Both the position numbers and the translations under genes were made by a program. The notes below the pieces were generated by a model that saw nothing but the letters and a program-made list of their open reading frames with translations, was not told where the DNA came from and ran no database searches. Shown in pieces: positions 20,221 to 28,814 of a stretch of DNA of 64,000 bases. This stretch comes from an uncultured Aquimarina sp. (GTDB lineage Bacteria; Bacteroidota; Bacteroidia; Flavobacteriales; Flavobacteriaceae). The stretch is taken from contig CANMTP010000009.1 in NCBI GenBank assembly GCA_947500845.1, positions 97,255 through 161,254 on the forward strand, read 5' to 3'. How positions within the stretch are numbered: the stretch's first letter is position 1; the number at the start of each line of letters is the position of its first letter.

Positions 20221-21198
20221 TTACATTGTCCATTGTATATTTTTGAGGCGTTCGCTTATCCGCAATAATGATTTTACGACCAGGGCTTCTTCGGGCAACT
20301 TTCCCGTAAGCAGTTCGGCAAACGTGGAATTGTAGGTTTTTCCTATGGTTTCCCAAACCTCTTTGGTCTTGCTGAATAGCATTGCTTCCGATGGGTGCAC
20401 CAATAGCCAATCCTTATCATTGGGTATGGCTTTGTCATCATCCTTTCCGACCTGTACCAACATTGCTTCAAAATCTGTAGAATGCATAAACTCACTTATT
20501 CTATCGTGTCGAAGCATTTGGTGCAAGTCATAGGTATGGCGTACTTTGCCTGCAAGTTTCTTTAGAGGTTCTTCGGCATAAGAAAAACGCACCAGACTGA
20601 TTATCTTTTCGCAAAAGGTGCGTTCGATACTCAAGACATTAACATCAAAAGGTTCCAAACCATAATTCTGTATTAAATCTACATTATTGGTAGTGCCAAT
20701 AAATTCTGCAATCATCGTATGGATGGTCATACTTTCGTAAGGATGGGTATTCCCTAGATTGGATACTTCTACTGCGATGGTTTCACTCACTTGTCCGAAA
20801 TCGCCCTGAGCGTTGGCCTTTGGATATTTGTAGTATAGCTTTCTAATTTTCCCAAGTTTCACGTCAAAAGGATGATTTGGAATATACGTTAAAGCGTCAC
20901 CTACTGCGTTGGTCACTTTTTTTAGTTTGCCCTTTAAGGCAGCGCCACTATCACCTGTTTTTTGAAAGACGACCAGGTCGATATCTTCTGAAAACCGTTC
21001 GATGATTTTAAAGCACTTTGACAATGAAGTTCCGCCCTTAAAGACAGCCAAGTCTTTGGCTGTTTTATCTGAGAATATCTGTTTTAAGGCATAGGTGACC
21101 CAGTAGTCCTTTTCAATATAGATTTCCGGAATGTCAAAATGTTGTGCTGCGGCAACAATAGCGCCTTCAAAGGCATCTTTATATTCGTGAAGTTTCAT
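20221..21198 (-). CDS. abiEii: AbiEii-type nucleotidyltransferase toxin
   Basis: This 325-residue protein of the AbiEii/AbiGii family has the core nucleotidyltransferase motif FKGGTSLSKCF with SEDIDLVVF (Asp-x-Asp type metal site, about residues 54-80). These are the residues by which AbiEii-like toxins transfer nucleotides to tRNA or other targets. Later segments (NVLSIERTFCEKIISLVRF, RHTYDLHQML) are also family hallmarks. The start codon overlaps the antitoxin stop. With AbiEi it forms a type IV-like toxin-antitoxin pair known for abortive infection. Confidence 0.93.
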   Translation of the reverse strand: MKLHEYKDAFEGAIVAAAQHFDIPEIYIEKDYWVTYALKQIFSDKTAKDLAVFKGGTSLSKCFKIIERFSEDIDLVVFQKTGDSGAALKGKLKKVTNAVGDALTYIPNHPFDVKLGKIRKLYYKYPKANAQGDFGQVSETIAVEVSNLGNTHPYESMTIHTMIAEFIGTTNNVDLIQNYGLEPFDVNVLSIERTFCEKIISLVRFSYAEEPLKKLAGKVRHTYDLHQMLRHDRISEFMHSTDFEAMLVQVGKDDDKAIPNDKDWLLVHPSEAMLFSKTKEVWETIGKTYNSTFAELLTGKLPEEALVVKSLLRISERLKNIQWTM

Positions 21199-21923
21199 TA
21201 AGCAATGTTCCAGTTTGAAATGGTGGGCAATATGTTTTCTGATAGGCCAAACTCGTAGCTGCTTAAATAATTGATAGTTCCTTTAAGCGACTGGCTCAGT
21301 TTTTTTAAGGAAAGTGCTTCAAGAATGGCTCCTAAAAAAGCCCTCACTTTTGGTGGGTACGCCTTAGCGAATTTGGTCAATTTGTTCTTTTCGCTATTGG
21401 AAAGACCTCGAACTTTTTGTTTTATAAATCGCACCCCTTGCGCTTTATCCAAATCGGGAATGTTCTTGAAATCTTTTATAACGTCCAATAACTGCAACAA
21501 GGGTACATTGTACTTCGTAACCCGAACGTAGCTCTTGGCAGGTTTAATGACCATATTTCCAATTTTGGTCTTTATCTGCTTATCCTTACTGGCTACACGT
21601 ACTACTTTGGGAACTTGGGTCGTCAGTCCCATTTGATTGTACAAACGTATTCCGGTGACATAGGCTATTTGTTGGTTGTTCTCAAAAAGATACTTTTTCA
21701 GCAGTACACTTTCTCTTGGTTCCAATTCTCCAAAAACAGTATTCTTTGGCTTATAATACATTCCGTTCTTGTATCTCTTGATGGTTCCATCAGCAACCAA
21801 TCTACTTAAAGCTTTAGCTGCAGCAGAAAACTCATCTTGAGGAATAGCCAAACTATCGTATGTAAATACTTCACCAGCATCCATACGAGCAACTCTATCT
21901 CTTATATCTTTAGTAATACTCAT
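21198..21923 (-). CDS. abiEi: AbiEi-type antitoxin/repressor (DUF6088)
   Basis: This 241-residue protein begins MSITKDIRDRVARMDAGEVF, a winged-helix N-terminus typical of DUF6088/AbiEi proteins (YDSLAIPQDEFSAAAKALSRL, then the wing GTIKRYKNGMYYKP). The C-terminal antitoxin domain follows. I chose the ATG at 21923 because a TAnnTTTG promoter and the operator lie just upstream; the longer frame reaching 21992 would read through that promoter. It represses its own operon in characterised AbiE systems. Confidence 0.9.
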   Translation of the reverse strand: MSITKDIRDRVARMDAGEVFTYDSLAIPQDEFSAAAKALSRLVADGTIKRYKNGMYYKPKNTVFGELEPRESVLLKKYLFENNQQIAYVTGIRLYNQMGLTTQVPKVVRVASKDKQIKTKIGNMVIKPAKSYVRVTKYNVPLLQLLDVIKDFKNIPDLDKAQGVRFIKQKVRGLSNSEKNKLTKFAKAYPPKVRAFLGAILEALSLKKLSQSLKGTINYLSSYEFGLSENILPTISNWNIA

Positions 21924-21936
21924 AGCTCTAAGGGTA

Positions 21937-21992
21937 CAAATATATGTAATTCTATACTTTTTGTCAAGTTTTTTACATACTTTACTTGACAA
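21937..21992 (-). promoter_or_regulatory. AbiE operon promoter with overlapping inverted-repeat operator
   Basis: On the minus strand a perfect -7 box TATATTTG (21937-21944) lies 20 bases after TTG (21965-21967), the Bacteroidota promoter spacing. An 8-base perfect inverted repeat, TTGTCAAG at 21961-21968 and CTTGACAA at 21985-21992, overlaps the -33 element. This is where an AbiEi repressor dimer would bind. The transcript would start about 7 bases before the abiEi start region. Confidence 0.8.
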
Positions 21993-22433
21993 TTAACTCC
22001 AATAACTGTTCCATTAGCTACTTTAGTATTACTTATAGCATCAATGCCATTGTTTTTATCTTCTTTTCTTCCGATTGAGACTTTTCAATACAAAAAGTCA
22101 AGGGTCTGTAAATTCCAATTTTTCGTCCATCACCACCAAGGACACCGATGGTTTTCATCAATTATGTGAAGTAGTCGTATTTCAGATAACAGCTTAAGAT
22201 AAGCTTGACACCAATAGCTGCAATAGATGTAAAATTCCACCTTCCATCTAAAAAGTGATAGTTTTCTCGCACAAATCTTTACTATAATAAAGGTCTAAAA
22301 TTCAGTCAATACTTTTTTGAAAAGTGTCGAAGACGGTTGAATAAGTTACATAGTTTGTTCAGTCTCCTAAATACCTTTATGACTCATAAAAACTGCATTA
22401 GCAGAAAAAAATGTTAATCTTAAAAATAGTACT
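21993..22433. other. 441-base gap between AbiE operon and metabolic cargo
   Basis: No intact gene is seen. A short minus-strand frame near 22070-22160 begins MKTIGVLGGDG, which superficially recalls racemase N-termini, but it stops after 19 residues. The promoter of the plus-strand SDR operon should be near 22330-22400; a box TACCTTTA is present at about 22371, but its upstream spacing is poor. Confidence 0.4.
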
Positions 22434-23282
22434 ATGAGTAATTCAAAAATCATTTTAATCACCGGAGTATCAGGCGGTCTTGGTAGAAACTTAGCAGAAG
22501 TAGCTGCAAAATTAGGACATACGGTCGTCGGTACCCTTAGAAAGGAAAGTCAGTTTGAAGACTTTAAAAATTTAGTGCCAGGTCATACCTTCCCTGTTAA
22601 AATGGATGTCACTATGGAAGAAGAACGTAACAAGGCTTTAGAATGGATACTAGACCAATATGGCCATCTTGACGTTTTGATAAACAATGCAGGTTTCGGA
22701 CTTATCGGTGCTGCGGAAGAATTTAGCGAAGAAGAAGCGCGCCAACAATTCGAGACCAACTTTTGGGGTGCTGCCTTATTGACCATGGCGGTTTTACCGC
22801 ATATGAGGGAACAAGGTGGTGGAAACATTATTCAAATCTCTGCCATTGGTGGATTTACACCAGTACCTGGAATGTCTTTCTATGGCGCCAGTAAAATTGC
22901 AATTGAAGGACTTAGCGATTCCTTGGCGGCAGAGGTAGAACCATTCAACATAAAGATTATGACAGTGCTTCCTGGACCAATGCGTACCAACTGGGCAGGT
23001 GCTTCGTTAAAAACACCGGAAAAAGAATTGGAAGCCTATAGCGAGACAGTAGGTAAATTCAAAGGTTTCTTGAACTCTATCGACGGAAAGCAACCATGGA
23101 GTCCATACAAGACCGCAGAAGCGATAATGGAAGCTGCTTTTTCTGAAAACGCACCGTTCCGATTCTTTGTAGGGGACTATGCATTGGAACATGCCGATGA
23201 GCAAATGGCAAAAATCTCGAAAGATTTGGAAAATTTCAGGGAATTGGCCCAATCGACAAAAATTGAGGAAGCTACTGTCTAA
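22434..23282 (+). CDS. SDR-family oxidoreductase
   Basis: This 282-residue short-chain dehydrogenase has the Rossmann glycine motif TGVSGGLGRN (residues 9-18), the NNAGFG strand (about 86), the catalytic Ser in QISAIGG (about 141) and YGASK (Tyr and Lys, about 154-158). Residues after 190 form the variable substrate lid, of the longer 'classical' kind. It probably reduces or oxidises a small carbonyl or alcohol; the substrate cannot be told. It opens the plus-strand cargo operon; the second SDR follows after 38 bases. Confidence 0.93.
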   Translation: MSNSKIILITGVSGGLGRNLAEVAAKLGHTVVGTLRKESQFEDFKNLVPGHTFPVKMDVTMEEERNKALEWILDQYGHLDVLINNAGFGLIGAAEEFSEEEARQQFETNFWGAALLTMAVLPHMREQGGGNIIQISAIGGFTPVPGMSFYGASKIAIEGLSDSLAAEVEPFNIKIMTVLPGPMRTNWAGASLKTPEKELEAYSETVGKFKGFLNSIDGKQPWSPYKTAEAIMEAAFSENAPFRFFVGDYALEHADEQMAKISKDLENFRELAQSTKIEEATV

Positions 23283-23320
23283 TCGATTTAGATTTCACAA
23301 AAAAATTTAAAAAATAATTA

Positions 23321-24070
23321 ATGGACTTTAAAGGAAAAACGGCCTTAATTACCGGTTCTACTAAAGGAATCGGTAAGGCCATAGCCGTAAAACTCGCAAA
23401 TATGGGTGCGGATATCGTACTCAATTATGCTGGTGATAAAGACGCAGCTGACAAAACAACGGAAGAGATAGAACAGCTTGGGGTAAAGGTCATTGCTGTA
23501 AAAGCAGATAACAGCAAAATAAATGATTCGAAGAAACTCTTTGAGGCAGCTATCGAATCTTTTGGTGGCGTTGATATCGTGATAGCAAATGCAGGAATAG
23601 AACTGATAGACATTCCCTTTGTTGATTATACCGAAGAGCAGTATGACAAGGTATTCAATATTAATACCAAAGGTACTTTTTTTGTAATGCAACAGGCTGC
23701 CAAGCACGTTAGGGACAATGGTAGAATCATACTTATCTCGTCAAGTACAACAGTATATCCACATGCTGGTTTTGCGGTATATGGCGGAAGCAAGACCGCA
23801 CCGAAATTCTTTGCCGATGTGCTTGCCAAAGAGGTGGGCGAAAGAGGCATAACCGTGAATACCGTAATACCTGGTGCAACCGACGAAGCCGGAATATTTG
23901 CCGATATGCCCGATGACAGTCCCTATAAAAAAGAAATTAGGGCAGCGTCACCACTCAATAAAATGGGATTGCCAAAAGACATCGCCAATGTAACCGCTTT
24001 TGTAGCAAGTGATGAATGTTCATTTATCACCGGCCATCAATTTATGGTCAATGGTGGTGCGACAATCTGA
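23321..24070 (+). CDS. SDR-family oxidoreductase (3-oxoacyl reductase-like)
   Basis: This 249-residue classical SDR has ITGSTKGIGKA (cofactor loop), IANAGIE in place of the usual NNAG, Ser in LISSSTTVY and YGGSK as Tyr-x3-Lys. The C-terminal FITGHQFMVNGG is the FabG-like ending. The length is standard. It is related to, but not a close copy of, the SDR at 28815-29573 on the other side of the convergent cluster. It is followed after 6 bases by a small cNMP-fold-like protein. Confidence 0.93.
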   Translation: MDFKGKTALITGSTKGIGKAIAVKLANMGADIVLNYAGDKDAADKTTEEIEQLGVKVIAVKADNSKINDSKKLFEAAIESFGGVDIVIANAGIELIDIPFVDYTEEQYDKVFNINTKGTFFVMQQAAKHVRDNGRIILISSSTTVYPHAGFAVYGGSKTAPKFFADVLAKEVGERGITVNTVIPGATDEAGIFADMPDDSPYKKEIRAASPLNKMGLPKDIANVTAFVASDECSFITGHQFMVNGGATI

Positions 24071-24076
24071 TACATT

Positions 24077-24595
24077 ATGAGAAAAATTTTCAACTACATA
24101 GCAGCGCTTTTGGCATCTATTCAATTAGGCAGTTGCCAAGAACCAAATACAAAATTGGCGCTGCACTTAAAATCAAAATTCAATATGACACCTAATGGAA
24201 AAAACCTAAAAAAACTTGCAGAGGTTCCTTTTTTTGAAGATTTCTCTCAAGAGCAGTTGCAATGGGTAGACGAACATACCGATGAATTTGGCTTTAATGC
24301 TGATGAAGAAATACCTACCGATGGTCTAATGGAATCTGCCTATTGGGTTCTGCTCTATGGCTCTTGGGATATAAAAATGAATACCGATGGGCAAAACGTA
24401 CATGCCGTCAACGATATTGGAAAATGGTTCAGAAAAAATTCCCTGACCAGTCCAGAAGAGTTGAAAGAACTTACAATTTCGTCACATTCGTATGTGCTTT
24501 TGGTACCTGAAGACAAAATGGAAGAAATGTTACGTATGGACTATCCTATTTTGGATAAACTTAGCCAAGGGGAAAAAGAGCACGCTAATTATTAA
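24077..24595 (+). CDS. Small cNMP-binding-fold-like protein, possibly a lipoprotein
   Basis: This 172-residue protein begins with a lipoprotein-like signal (LLASIQLGSC, Cys at about 20). From about residue 45 it shows a Crp/FNR-like beta-roll start: LAEVPFFEDFSQEQLQWV, then EFGFNADEEIPTDG and WVLLYGSWDI. No DNA-binding helix-turn-helix follows. A paralogue without the signal sits at 28305-28745 (KVPFFNALSKKQLEQV, FWILLYGSW). The fold assignment is by pattern only. The role is unknown, but the two copies in the mirrored blocks suggest a shared function in the pathway. Confidence 0.6.
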   Translation: MRKIFNYIAALLASIQLGSCQEPNTKLALHLKSKFNMTPNGKNLKKLAEVPFFEDFSQEQLQWVDEHTDEFGFNADEEIPTDGLMESAYWVLLYGSWDIKMNTDGQNVHAVNDIGKWFRKNSLTSPEELKELTISSHSYVLLVPEDKMEEMLRMDYPILDKLSQGEKEHANY

Positions 24596-24606
24596 ACCAA
24601 CGGGAT

Positions 24607-25719
24607 ATGGTACTTGCAAAAGCGGCAATCGTATTTGAGAAGAATGGGAATTTTAGCATTGCGCCCATTGAAATCGAACCACCTACAGATAATGAAATTT
24701 TGGTTCGCAATGTTGGTTGTGGTATATGTGCCGGTGATTTAATCATCCCAGAGCAAATATATCCCATTCCCTTGCCCATGGTCGGTGGGCACGAAGGTTC
24801 GGGCATCGTCGAAAAAATAGGTAGGAATGTTTCTAACATCGCCGTAGGTGACCATATAGTAATGAGCTTTGGTTCTTGCGGAAAATGTGATTCTTGTAAC
24901 CAAGGACAACCAACCTATTGCAGCAACTATTTTGATCTCAACTTTATGGGGAAGCGTACTGCAGGAAATAACGCCTACAGTTTTGATGGTAAAAACCTAA
25001 ATGGACACTACTTTCAACAATCTTCCTTTGCCACATATTCGCTTGCACACGAGCGAAATGCGGTAAAGGTTTCCAAAGACGTTCCCCTAGAGATTCTTGG
25101 CCCTTTGGGCTGTGGCGTACAAACCGGTGCTGGTGGTGTACTCAATGTATTACGACCAGAATCTGGAAGTTCTATAGCGGTTTTCGGTGCAGGTTCGGTA
25201 GGTTTATCAGCCGTGATGGCTGCCAATTCCATCAACTGTTCAGAAATAATCGTAGTTGACATCGTACCAGAACGATTGAATTTGGCCAAGGAATTGGGCG
25301 CGACAAAAACCATCAATGGCAAGGAACTTGATGCCGTAGACGAGATAAAGAAGTACACTTCAGAAATGGGTGTCGACTATACCATCGAATCTACAGGTAA
25401 CCCAAAAGTGCTTTCACAAGCTATTAAATCATTGGGTAAAAAGGGCGTTTGTGGCATCATTGGGGCGCCACCACTTGACGCAGAAGTTGGCATTGATGTA
25501 AATGATGTTCTCAATAATGGCAAAACCATTGTAGGAATCGTTGAAGGACATAGCGTACCCCAAGTTTTTGTTCCCGCTTTAATTGATATGTACCTCAATG
25601 GTAAATTTCCCTTTGACAAATTGATATCGTACTACGACTTCAAAGAAATAAACAAGGCCATTGAAGATATGAAATCGGGTAAAGCCATAAAGCCTATAAT
25701 CAAAATAGCAAGTGTCTGA
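24607..25719 (+). CDS. Zinc-dependent NAD(P) alcohol dehydrogenase (aryl-alcohol type)
   Basis: This 370-residue medium-chain dehydrogenase has a catalytic zinc site of Cys in GCGICAGD and His-Glu in GGHEGSG. The structural zinc cysteines lie in GSCGKCDSCNQGQPTYC. The Rossmann motif is FGAGSVGLSAV (about residue 195), with Asp at the end of the second strand (VVDIVPERL), favouring NAD. The sequence wording fits the aryl/benzyl alcohol dehydrogenase group. The next gene overlaps its end by 8 bases. Confidence 0.92.
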   Translation: MVLAKAAIVFEKNGNFSIAPIEIEPPTDNEILVRNVGCGICAGDLIIPEQIYPIPLPMVGGHEGSGIVEKIGRNVSNIAVGDHIVMSFGSCGKCDSCNQGQPTYCSNYFDLNFMGKRTAGNNAYSFDGKNLNGHYFQQSSFATYSLAHERNAVKVSKDVPLEILGPLGCGVQTGAGGVLNVLRPESGSSIAVFGAGSVGLSAVMAANSINCSEIIVVDIVPERLNLAKELGATKTINGKELDAVDEIKKYTSEMGVDYTIESTGNPKVLSQAIKSLGKKGVCGIIGAPPLDAEVGIDVNDVLNNGKTIVGIVEGHSVPQVFVPALIDMYLNGKFPFDKLISYYDFKEINKAIEDMKSGKAIKPIIKIASV

Positions 25720-26257
25720 CGATTTGAACATACCTGTTACGGTTTCAGTAAAACGCATAGTGATACAAGAGTATCAACACGTTTTTGAAAAACAACTTGA
25801 AGATGTGGTGAAGACCATTAAAAAATTCGATGGTTTTTTGAGTATCGATATCATCAGACCCATATCTACCGATACTTTGGAATATGATGTCATTTTAAAA
25901 TTTGACAGTTTTGAGAGCCTTTACAAATGGCGTGACTCACAAGAACGAAAAAACTGGAACACACTCGCCGAAGAGAGCACAGCGTTTGGGCCTGAAATCA
26001 ATGTGGTAAAAGGTTTTGAGAATTGGTTTATTATTCCACACAAACAAGAACAAATACCCATGTGGAAAATGGACTTCATCACTTGGTTGGCCATTTATCC
26101 GCTTATTTGTGGACTTATATTATTGTTAAGGCCTGTTTTGGCCGTCACCCCAATGTTGGTCGATAATTTAATCTTGACGATTATCCTGATTCCATTGCTT
26201 AGTAGGATCGTGATGCCCAGAATGATACGCTTATTCGCTAAATGGTTGAAGAAGTAA
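25712..26257 (+). CDS. Antibiotic-biosynthesis-monooxygenase-fold protein with two membrane helices
   Basis: This 181-residue protein starts at GTG 25712, overlapping the dehydrogenase stop. Residues 1-105 form an ABM dimeric alpha/beta barrel (EYQHVFEKQLEDVVKTIKKF, FDSFESLYKWRDS, WFIIP). Two hydrophobic helices follow at about 122-140 and 148-165, separated by a short loop, so the domain is held at the membrane. ABM plus two helices is a recurrent architecture in proteobacteria and Bacteroidota. It is last in the plus-strand block. Confidence 0.8.
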   Translation: MSDDLNIPVTVSVKRIVIQEYQHVFEKQLEDVVKTIKKFDGFLSIDIIRPISTDTLEYDVILKFDSFESLYKWRDSQERKNWNTLAEESTAFGPEINVVKGFENWFIIPHKQEQIPMWKMDFITWLAIYPLICGLILLLRPVLAVTPMLVDNLILTIILIPLLSRIVMPRMIRLFAKWLKK

Positions 26258-26279
26258 ATAGTTTTTAAGAACTACTTCT
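26250..26279. terminator. Bidirectional hairpin between convergent operons
   Basis: An interrupted inverted repeat (AGAAGT ... AGTT paired with AACT-ACTTCT) spans the last codons of the plus-strand ABM gene and the stop of the minus-strand cyclase gene, whose ends are only 20 bases apart. Both arms are inside or next to coding sequence. It is a likely shared terminator, although no long T-run follows on either side. Confidence 0.5.
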
Positions 26280-27246
26280 AATTAATGGCTATGGGGTTTA
26301 TCCATGAGCTTGAAGAACCAACGATTGGTAATGGTGTGGCAATAAATAGAAATTCCGCCCATCCTTTTTCAACCAACCTTCCCGTTGCTACATTTTCCAA
26401 AATATGGATGCCATGTTTGGCCAATAGTAATTGATGTACTGGAAACAGAATCCCTTCTTTTTCAAATGGTATGACTTCCAAGGAGGGTGTATCACTACCC
26501 ACGGCAACAACCCCTTTCGATGCCAAATATTCCACAACCTCTATGCCTGGCCCTGGTTCACCCGACAGAAATTCCTTTTTATCGTCTTTATTATTTAGCA
26601 ACAGACTATGGCCTGTGTAGAACAAAACCACATCGCCATCGCCTATTTTTTGAATCTTTTGCAATTGCATGGCAGCCTCAACATCGTTTACCGTAATCAA
26701 TTCACCGGGTTTTAGTCGGTCCGTTTTGCGAACGGCTGTTATATCCAATATAATTCCCTTGGTTACAATTGGTGGTGCGTTCTCAATACCCAATTTCTTC
26801 AGACCAGAAACGGTCTGTATGTCGTCGCCCTTGAATCCATTAAAAAAATGTCCATCCACACCCATATGCGCCAAGCCATCGATTTGGGTTCCGGTATTGA
26901 TGGGTGCATAAACAATATCCTCATTGTTAGAATGATAGGTGCCTTCGTTCTGACTGACTACCAACTCAAATCTCCGCCATCCATAAGCTGGGGTATTTCT
27001 GTCCAGGTCAATGGCCAGACTAATAAGCTCACCTTTTTTGACAAGGCTAATAGCATTCAATAGCTTATCGGGCGTCAATTTGTTGGTAGCACCTCTTTCA
27101 TCTGCAGTACCATATTCTGACTTCATTTCTGAAGGGGTAACAACCCAAGGCGAGTTCTGTTCTTTTTCTTGTGCTAACATCTGTAGCGGCAATAACAAAA
27201 TGGCTAAAAAATATCTTTTTATTTTAATAGATTTATAAGTCTGCAT
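26278..27246 (-). CDS. Secreted cyclase-family metal hydrolase
   Basis: This 322-residue protein of the cyclase/kynurenine-formamidase superfamily has the family signature NTGTQIDGLAHMGVDGHFF (about residues 105-123), with Asp and His as metal ligands and Gln in place of the first His, as in the GTQxDxLAH subgroup. A signal peptide (FLAILLLPLQMLAQ) puts it outside the cytoplasm. The start at 27246 gives this signal and a 14-base overlap with the preceding gene; a longer frame to 27297 would overlap that gene by 65 bases. It likely opens or hydrates a small cyclic or amide substrate. Confidence 0.85.
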   Translation of the reverse strand: MQTYKSIKIKRYFLAILLLPLQMLAQEKEQNSPWVVTPSEMKSEYGTADERGATNKLTPDKLLNAISLVKKGELISLAIDLDRNTPAYGWRRFELVVSQNEGTYHSNNEDIVYAPINTGTQIDGLAHMGVDGHFFNGFKGDDIQTVSGLKKLGIENAPPIVTKGIILDITAVRKTDRLKPGELITVNDVEAAMQLQKIQKIGDGDVVLFYTGHSLLLNNKDDKKEFLSGEPGPGIEVVEYLASKGVVAVGSDTPSLEVIPFEKEGILFPVHQLLLAKHGIHILENVATGRLVEKGWAEFLFIATPLPIVGSSSSWINPIAIN

Positions 27247-28228
27247 AAAGTTCAATGGTGTATCCGTTAATATCGTGTAAAAGCACAATGCGTACACCGT
27301 AATCCGGGCGTTCTATTTCGTAGAAAACATCTACGTTATTGTCCTTTAAATGCTGCATCACCGTATCGTAGTCTTTTATCTTAAAGCCGATATGTTTGTA
27401 GCCCTGTACTTGATAATCTTCTTTAATGGATGCCGGAAGTTCTGGTTTATTGCCCAAGGGGTTGCCACCACCGACCAACTCAACGTGAAAAGCATTTGAG
27501 ATTTCTAAAAAAGCAATTTCAATATCAGGGTCTATATTTTCAACTTTGGAACGCCTTAAAACGGTAGCTCCGAAGACATTTTGGTACCAGGCAATTGATT
27601 TTTCAAGGTTGGTAACTCGCAAGGCCACGTGATTGGGCTTAAATTGGTCTGAAATATCAGTATTTTCACCAACGATTCCTGCTGCTTTTTCGAAAATGTA
27701 CCAGTTACCTTCGTTCCAGTCGATGTATTGAATCATTCGTTTGATTTTCCATCCTTGGGCGGTTCTTACACAGTAATTATCGTAATAGCCTATCATTCGC
27801 TGTATGCTACCACCAACTTTGTTGGGCAGAAAATGCTGTGCGTGAAGCATTGACCTTACAAAAGCTGAATCGCCGTCAATTTCAATACTTAAAGGATATC
27901 CGATATGTTGGGTAGCGTTAAGGTTTTGAAAAAAAGGTTTCACCAAACCTACCCACTCGTCGGCATCAAATGTGGTGAGTCCGCTTCCACCAATGGATGC
28001 GGAAAAATCCATTTCTATCTCATCGGTAAATAAAGAACGGTGCAATTTCCAATCTTTCCTATCAAAAGAATGTCCGTAGCTTACAATAAGTTCAGACAGT
28101 GCTTGCTTGTCCAGAAGTTCGTTCAGTTTATCGGTATCCGTTTTGTTGGTTTGGCCCATTAAATTTATATGGGCGAATGCAACCAATAGCATCAATAGTG
28201 TTGCTCTCATTTTTATGGTTTTTTTCAA
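27233..28228 (-). CDS. NTF2-like (SnoaL) and VOC (glyoxalase-like) fusion, exported
   Basis: This 331-residue protein has a signal peptide (MRATLLMLLVAFAHINLMGQ). Residues 32-185 are SnoaL/NTF2-like (DKQALSELIVSYGHSFDRKDW, then WKIKRMIQYIDWNEGNW). Residues 200-331 are a VOC domain with His in PNHVALRVTN, Glu in FHVELVGGG, His in YKHIGFKIKD and Glu in YTIELYADL, a complete two-histidine two-glutamate metal set. Both folds often handle hydrophobic or aromatic substrates; the fusion suggests consecutive steps on one compound. It is followed, with overlap, by the cyclase gene. Confidence 0.85.
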   Translation of the reverse strand: MKKTIKMRATLLMLLVAFAHINLMGQTNKTDTDKLNELLDKQALSELIVSYGHSFDRKDWKLHRSLFTDEIEMDFSASIGGSGLTTFDADEWVGLVKPFFQNLNATQHIGYPLSIEIDGDSAFVRSMLHAQHFLPNKVGGSIQRMIGYYDNYCVRTAQGWKIKRMIQYIDWNEGNWYIFEKAAGIVGENTDISDQFKPNHVALRVTNLEKSIAWYQNVFGATVLRRSKVENIDPDIEIAFLEISNAFHVELVGGGNPLGNKPELPASIKEDYQVQGYKHIGFKIKDYDTVMQHLKDNNVDVFYEIERPDYGVRIVLLHDINGYTIELYADL

Positions 28229-28304
28229 GTGTTCGACTAAATCTTAAATATAGCCCTCGGTTCGATTATTTACTGTCAGAATCCCAAGCATTTACGGCAC
28301 TTTA

Positions 28305-28745
28305 TTAGCTTTCAAGTTCTTCAAGAATGCGATTGGCGCCAGAAGCTATGCCTTTTAAAAGATGTAGCCTTATTGGGAAACCTTCTCTAATCCATTTGTT
28401 CATCAATGGAACAGGCACTCGCATAATATAAGAGTGCGATGTGGCGGTAACTTTTACAGGTGCGATAGCATCTATCACTTTGATACCACTATGCCAGGTA
28501 CCGATTTTATCTGTTTCATATATTAATGGTTCGGTATTATTCGGAAGAAAGCGTTCCATTTTCCAACTTCCGTACAAGAGAATCCAAAACGCATCGGTTA
28601 CTACCGATTCTTCCCTTACCACTTCGTTGGCTTCAAAACCGAACTCATCTGCTTCTTCTGCTACTTGTTCTAATTGCTTTTTCGAAAGCGCATTAAAAAA
28701 AGGCACTTTACTTAATTTCTCGATGTTTATTGCTGTGGGTCTCAT
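28305..28745 (-). CDS. Small cNMP-binding-fold-like protein
   Basis: This 146-residue protein is a paralogue of the one at 24077-24595 but lacks the lipoprotein signal. The beta-roll start LSKVPFFNALSKKQLEQVAEE, the EFGFEANEVVREESVV and FWILLYGSWKM segments match it. There is no helix-turn-helix, so it is not a complete Crp-type regulator. It is placed between the SDR and the NTF2-VOC gene, all on the minus strand. Confidence 0.6.
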   Translation of the reverse strand: MRPTAINIEKLSKVPFFNALSKKQLEQVAEEADEFGFEANEVVREESVVTDAFWILLYGSWKMERFLPNNTEPLIYETDKIGTWHSGIKVIDAIAPVKVTATSHSYIMRVPVPLMNKWIREGFPIRLHLLKGIASGANRILEELES

Positions 28746-28814
28746 TATCTTAATTTTTTAAAAGCAGGGAAAATGCTTCCCTGCTTTTGGTTATACATTT
28801 CGTTCTTGTTTTTT

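Noticed and set aside
22070..22160. Minus-strand MKTIGVLGGDG, like the start of an Asp/Glu racemase
   Set aside because: It stops after 19 codons and the following frames do not continue the family, so it is too short to call.
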